From Pseudomaricurvus alkylphenolicus (GTDB taxonomy: Bacteria; Pseudomonadota; Gammaproteobacteria; Pseudomonadales; Cellvibrionaceae), in assembly GCF_011683955.1 (NCBI RefSeq), contig NZ_JAAQPI010000005.1, positions 62,001 to 126,000 on the forward strand: a DNA stretch of 64,000 nucleotides, given 5' to 3'. The position numbers were made by a program, and so were the translations under genes. Below the pieces are notes generated by a model. It had not been told where the DNA came from and did not search any database. It worked only from the letters and a program-made list of their open reading frames with translations. This document shows, in pieces, positions 61,825 to 64,000 of the stretch. How positions within the stretch are numbered: the first letter of the stretch is position 1; each line of letters starts with the position of its first letter.

Positions 61825-63684
61825 CTAATCCCTGACGTTGAATTCGACGTTCCAGCGTTCCTCGCCATTTACGCTAATGGCTTCAAGCTGCAATATACCC
61901 ATTTCGGTCACACGGGAAGCCAGCTGTACGGGTACCACTTCGCCTTGTTGGCGACCCTCGGCCGGAAGGTTAATGTGGATTTCCGGCAGTTCTTCCAACT
62001 CGGTTTCGTTCCAGTCGTCCAACAGCTCTCCAGCCTGATCGTCCCGGCGTACCGTGGAACCCAGGAAGCGGAAGTGCACGGGTTCGCCGACAACCAGCCC
62101 CAGAGGCTGACCGGGCACCGATACTTCCGAACCTTCTTCCATACCAAACGGAGCGACACACAATGCTTCCAGCGGTGGCGCCATGCCGGGAATCGCAGGC
62201 ATAGCGCTTTCAATACCGACGTAGTAAGCCGAGGCGATACCGCCACGAATGCGAACCCCCTTGCCGTGAGTTGCGAGACCGTGGCGCACAAACCCATAGT
62301 AGGAGGCACCACGGGCAACCGCCAGGTCCAGATCCACGCCGGTCAACAAACGGGCAGCGGGGGTGGCGGATTCACTCAACCATTGATTCAAGGTGTCCAT
62401 AACACGGGAGGACAACATGGGTGCCTTGAGCACACCGCCGTTAAAGATCACGGCGCTGGGCTTGATAAAGTCCAGTGCCGCGGGCGCCCCGGGCATAAAG
62501 GGATTGACGTCTTCATCGTCCGAGCCTTCACCGTGCTTGCACAAGAACGCGGCCAAGTGGCGGGTAATTCCGGCGTCCTGGGCGTAGGGCAGGCCCACCT
62601 GAGTCAGCGCCGAGCGCGTGTGCTGGCGCGGATGTTCGTCCACGGCAACGCGGGGGAAGAAGCCATCCACCAGCGCATTCAACACGTCGTCGCGGGTCAG
62701 TTCCGTTCTGATGGAACCGCCGATCAGGCTGGAGCCGCGAGAGGGCACAACAATCGGTACGGCCTCGACGTCACTATCACCCAGTAATGCCTCTTTGGCG
62801 TCACGACAGCCATGAGCCAGGGCCTGAATTTGCCAGGGAGCCAATTTGGTACCCTGTTGTTTGAGCTTGGTGCTGAGCCCGTAGGCCAGCGCCAGATCCA
62901 TATTGTCGCCACCGAGCAGAATATGGTCGCCCACCGCCACGCGGTTGAGCACCAGTTCGCCCTGTTCTTCGGCAACGCTGATCAGCGACAAGTCGGTGGT
63001 GCCTCCCCCGATATCCACCACCAGAATGGTATCGCCGACATTGACCTGGTCGCGCCAGTTTTCGTTATTGCCAAGCCAGCTATAGACCGCCGCCTGAGGT
63101 TCTTCCAGCAGCGTCAGCTGCGCAATACCGAGCGACTGTGCCGCCTCGGCGGTTAATTCCCGGGCACCGGGATCAAACGAGGCAGGCAGGGTAACCGTCA
63201 CCTGTTGTTTGACCAAGGGATGATCCGGGAACTGATGATCCCAGGCGGATTGCAGGTGACGCAGGTAAACACGGGTGGCTTCCACCGGCGAAATTTTAGC
63301 CACTTCTTCCGGGCTGCCCTGAGGCAAGAAAGCTTCGTGGCTGTTACTGCCGGTATGACAGAGCCAACTCTTGGCGCTGCCGACCAGTCTGATGGGGGTT
63401 TTATTTCCCAATTCCCGGGCAATACCGCCTACCAGGTGTTCGGCGCTGGCGCTCCAGGGCAGTGCCCGGTCGCTGCCACCCAGTTCCGCCTCGTGAGCCT
63501 GATAAACAAAGGAGGGCAGTTGCGAACGGTTTTCCACCTGACCCGGCCGCACCAACTGGGGAATTTCCAGGGTGAGCTGCTGGGGTTCTTCTGTGTTCAG
63601 TTCGGTGTAGGACACCACACAATTGGTGGTGCCTAGGTCAATGCCGACAGAGTAGCGGCATTCAGTATTCTGTACCTCTTCCAT
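61825..63684 (-). CDS. Hsp70-family protein, shorter paralogue
   Basis: 619 aa. Motifs match the neighbour: GIDLGTTNCVVSY (14-26), VDIGGGTTDLSLISV and GGDNMDLALAY. After the ATPase domain is a short C-terminal beta-rich region (VGEPVHFRFLGSTVRRDDQA) without typical DnaK lid features. It aligns with the first ~620 residues of the 930-aa protein, so the two arose by duplication. Ten bp after the DUF2760 gene. Confidence 0.88.
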   Translation of the reverse strand: MEEVQNTECRYSVGIDLGTTNCVVSYTELNTEEPQQLTLEIPQLVRPGQVENRSQLPSFVYQAHEAELGGSDRALPWSASAEHLVGGIARELGNKTPIRLVGSAKSWLCHTGSNSHEAFLPQGSPEEVAKISPVEATRVYLRHLQSAWDHQFPDHPLVKQQVTVTLPASFDPGARELTAEAAQSLGIAQLTLLEEPQAAVYSWLGNNENWRDQVNVGDTILVVDIGGGTTDLSLISVAEEQGELVLNRVAVGDHILLGGDNMDLALAYGLSTKLKQQGTKLAPWQIQALAHGCRDAKEALLGDSDVEAVPIVVPSRGSSLIGGSIRTELTRDDVLNALVDGFFPRVAVDEHPRQHTRSALTQVGLPYAQDAGITRHLAAFLCKHGEGSDDEDVNPFMPGAPAALDFIKPSAVIFNGGVLKAPMLSSRVMDTLNQWLSESATPAARLLTGVDLDLAVARGASYYGFVRHGLATHGKGVRIRGGIASAYYVGIESAMPAIPGMAPPLEALCVAPFGMEEGSEVSVPGQPLGLVVGEPVHFRFLGSTVRRDDQAGELLDDWNETELEELPEIHINLPAEGRQQGEVVPVQLASRVTEMGILQLEAISVNGEERWNVEFNVRD

Positions 63685-63694
63685 GTGTTACCTC

Positions 63695-64000
63695 TCAGAG
63701 TTCGATCTCTGCCGGTGCCAGTACCCGGGCATTGTGCCCGGGGGCCAGCTTGGGCAGATTTACCTCTTCGGCCTTCCAGCCTTTGTGGACCAGGGTGCCG
63801 GTAAAGGGGGCCTCGCCAACTACATTTCCGGTCAGGCGGTTTTCACTGGCATTGAATCCGGGCTCCAGGGTGACTCGGGATTCTTCCTGTTGGCTGGAGA
63901 CGGGAGAGAGTTCAAAGTAATTATCCAGCACCTTTTTGGCACCGGTATGAACGACACGGGCGGCAGCGCCCACGTCAGCATCGCCAAAGTTGCTCAGATC
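63695..64000 (-). CDS. DUF2760 family protein, C-terminal part (cut by window edge)
   Basis: The last 101 codons are inside the window, including NYFELSPVSSQQEESRVTLE, NASENRLTGNVVGEAPFTG and the end LAPGHNARVLAPAEIEL. DUF2760 genes commonly precede a pair of Hsp70 genes, which is the arrangement here, so it may be a cofactor of the chaperone pair. The 5' end lies beyond position 64000. Confidence 0.78.
   Translation of the reverse strand, partial: DLSNFGDADVGAAARVVHTGAKKVLDNYFELSPVSSQQEESRVTLEPGFNASENRLTGNVVGEAPFTGTLVHKGWKAEEVNLPKLAPGHNARVLAPAEIEL

Noticed and set aside
61594-62787. 397-codon open frame opposite the two Hsp70 genes
   Set aside because: Runs across the 15-bp gene junction and opposes two clear ATPase domains; a shadow frame.

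Overview
The window reads as chromosome of a free-living, probably marine or aquatic gammaproteobacterium with a large catabolic repertoire. Four TonB-dependent receptors, two Mo/Fe-S/FAD-type hydroxylases, GMC and MDR oxidoreductases, VOC dioxygenase-like proteins and AAHS transport, next to a PEP carboxylase and FadH of gammaproteobacterial type, suggest a Cellvibrionales-like lineage (Halieaceae, Spongiibacteraceae or relatives). This placement is inferred from gene content, not from a marker gene. No rRNA, tRNA, IS element, phage or CRISPR array was seen.

Bases 1-45800 are a dense accessory region. It holds: (i) the 5' end of a TonB receptor and a YcaC-like hydrolase/pirin/hemerythrin operon beside a LysR regulator; (ii) a GST, a GMC oxidoreductase with a gluconate-dehydrogenase-subunit-3 partner, and a Tat-exported amidohydrolase; (iii) a second TonB receptor with a TetR regulator; (iv) an exported three-component molybdenum dehydrogenase (MoCo, 2Fe-2S and tri-haem cytochrome c subunits); (v) a TonB receptor followed by a double-VOC protein, an FAH-family hydrolase and two tandem quinone-reductase-like MDRs; (vi) an arylsulfatase, two small cytochromes c and an exported YcaC paralogue; (vii) a TonB receptor divergent from an AraC regulator; (viii) VOC proteins, an acetoacetyl-CoA-synthetase-like ligase and a BadI/MenB-like crotonase; (ix) a GntR regulator divergent from an AAHS transporter/YCII/amidase operon; and (x) a CoxM-S-L-G-type molybdenum hydroxylase operon. 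The likely logic is uptake of an aromatic or heteroaromatic compound (TonB, then MFS), oxidation by periplasmic and cytoplasmic Mo enzymes feeding cytochromes c, ring opening by VOC/FAH enzymes, and CoA-dependent breakdown. The substrate cannot be read from the sequence.

Two promoter motifs appear to tie the island together. Paired ATCGAT-like boxes, 18-19 bp centre to centre, lie in front of at least five transcription units, including the Mo dehydrogenase, a TonB receptor, the crotonase operon, the GntR/MFS intergenic region and the Cox operon. A 16-bp GTTC-N8-GAAC dyad is nearly identical (15 of 16) at the LysR/YcaC promoter and in front of the second YcaC gene, with weaker copies elsewhere.

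Bases 45800-64000 are more core-like: FadH, a Crp/Fnr regulator, a glutamine amidotransferase, an acyl-CoA dehydrogenase and DUF2855 gene next to a TetR gene with a very clear operator, a class III aminotransferase, a chemoreceptor with a C-terminal sensor, PEP carboxylase, and a DUF2760 / Hsp70 / Hsp70-DUF3731 cluster cut by the window edge.
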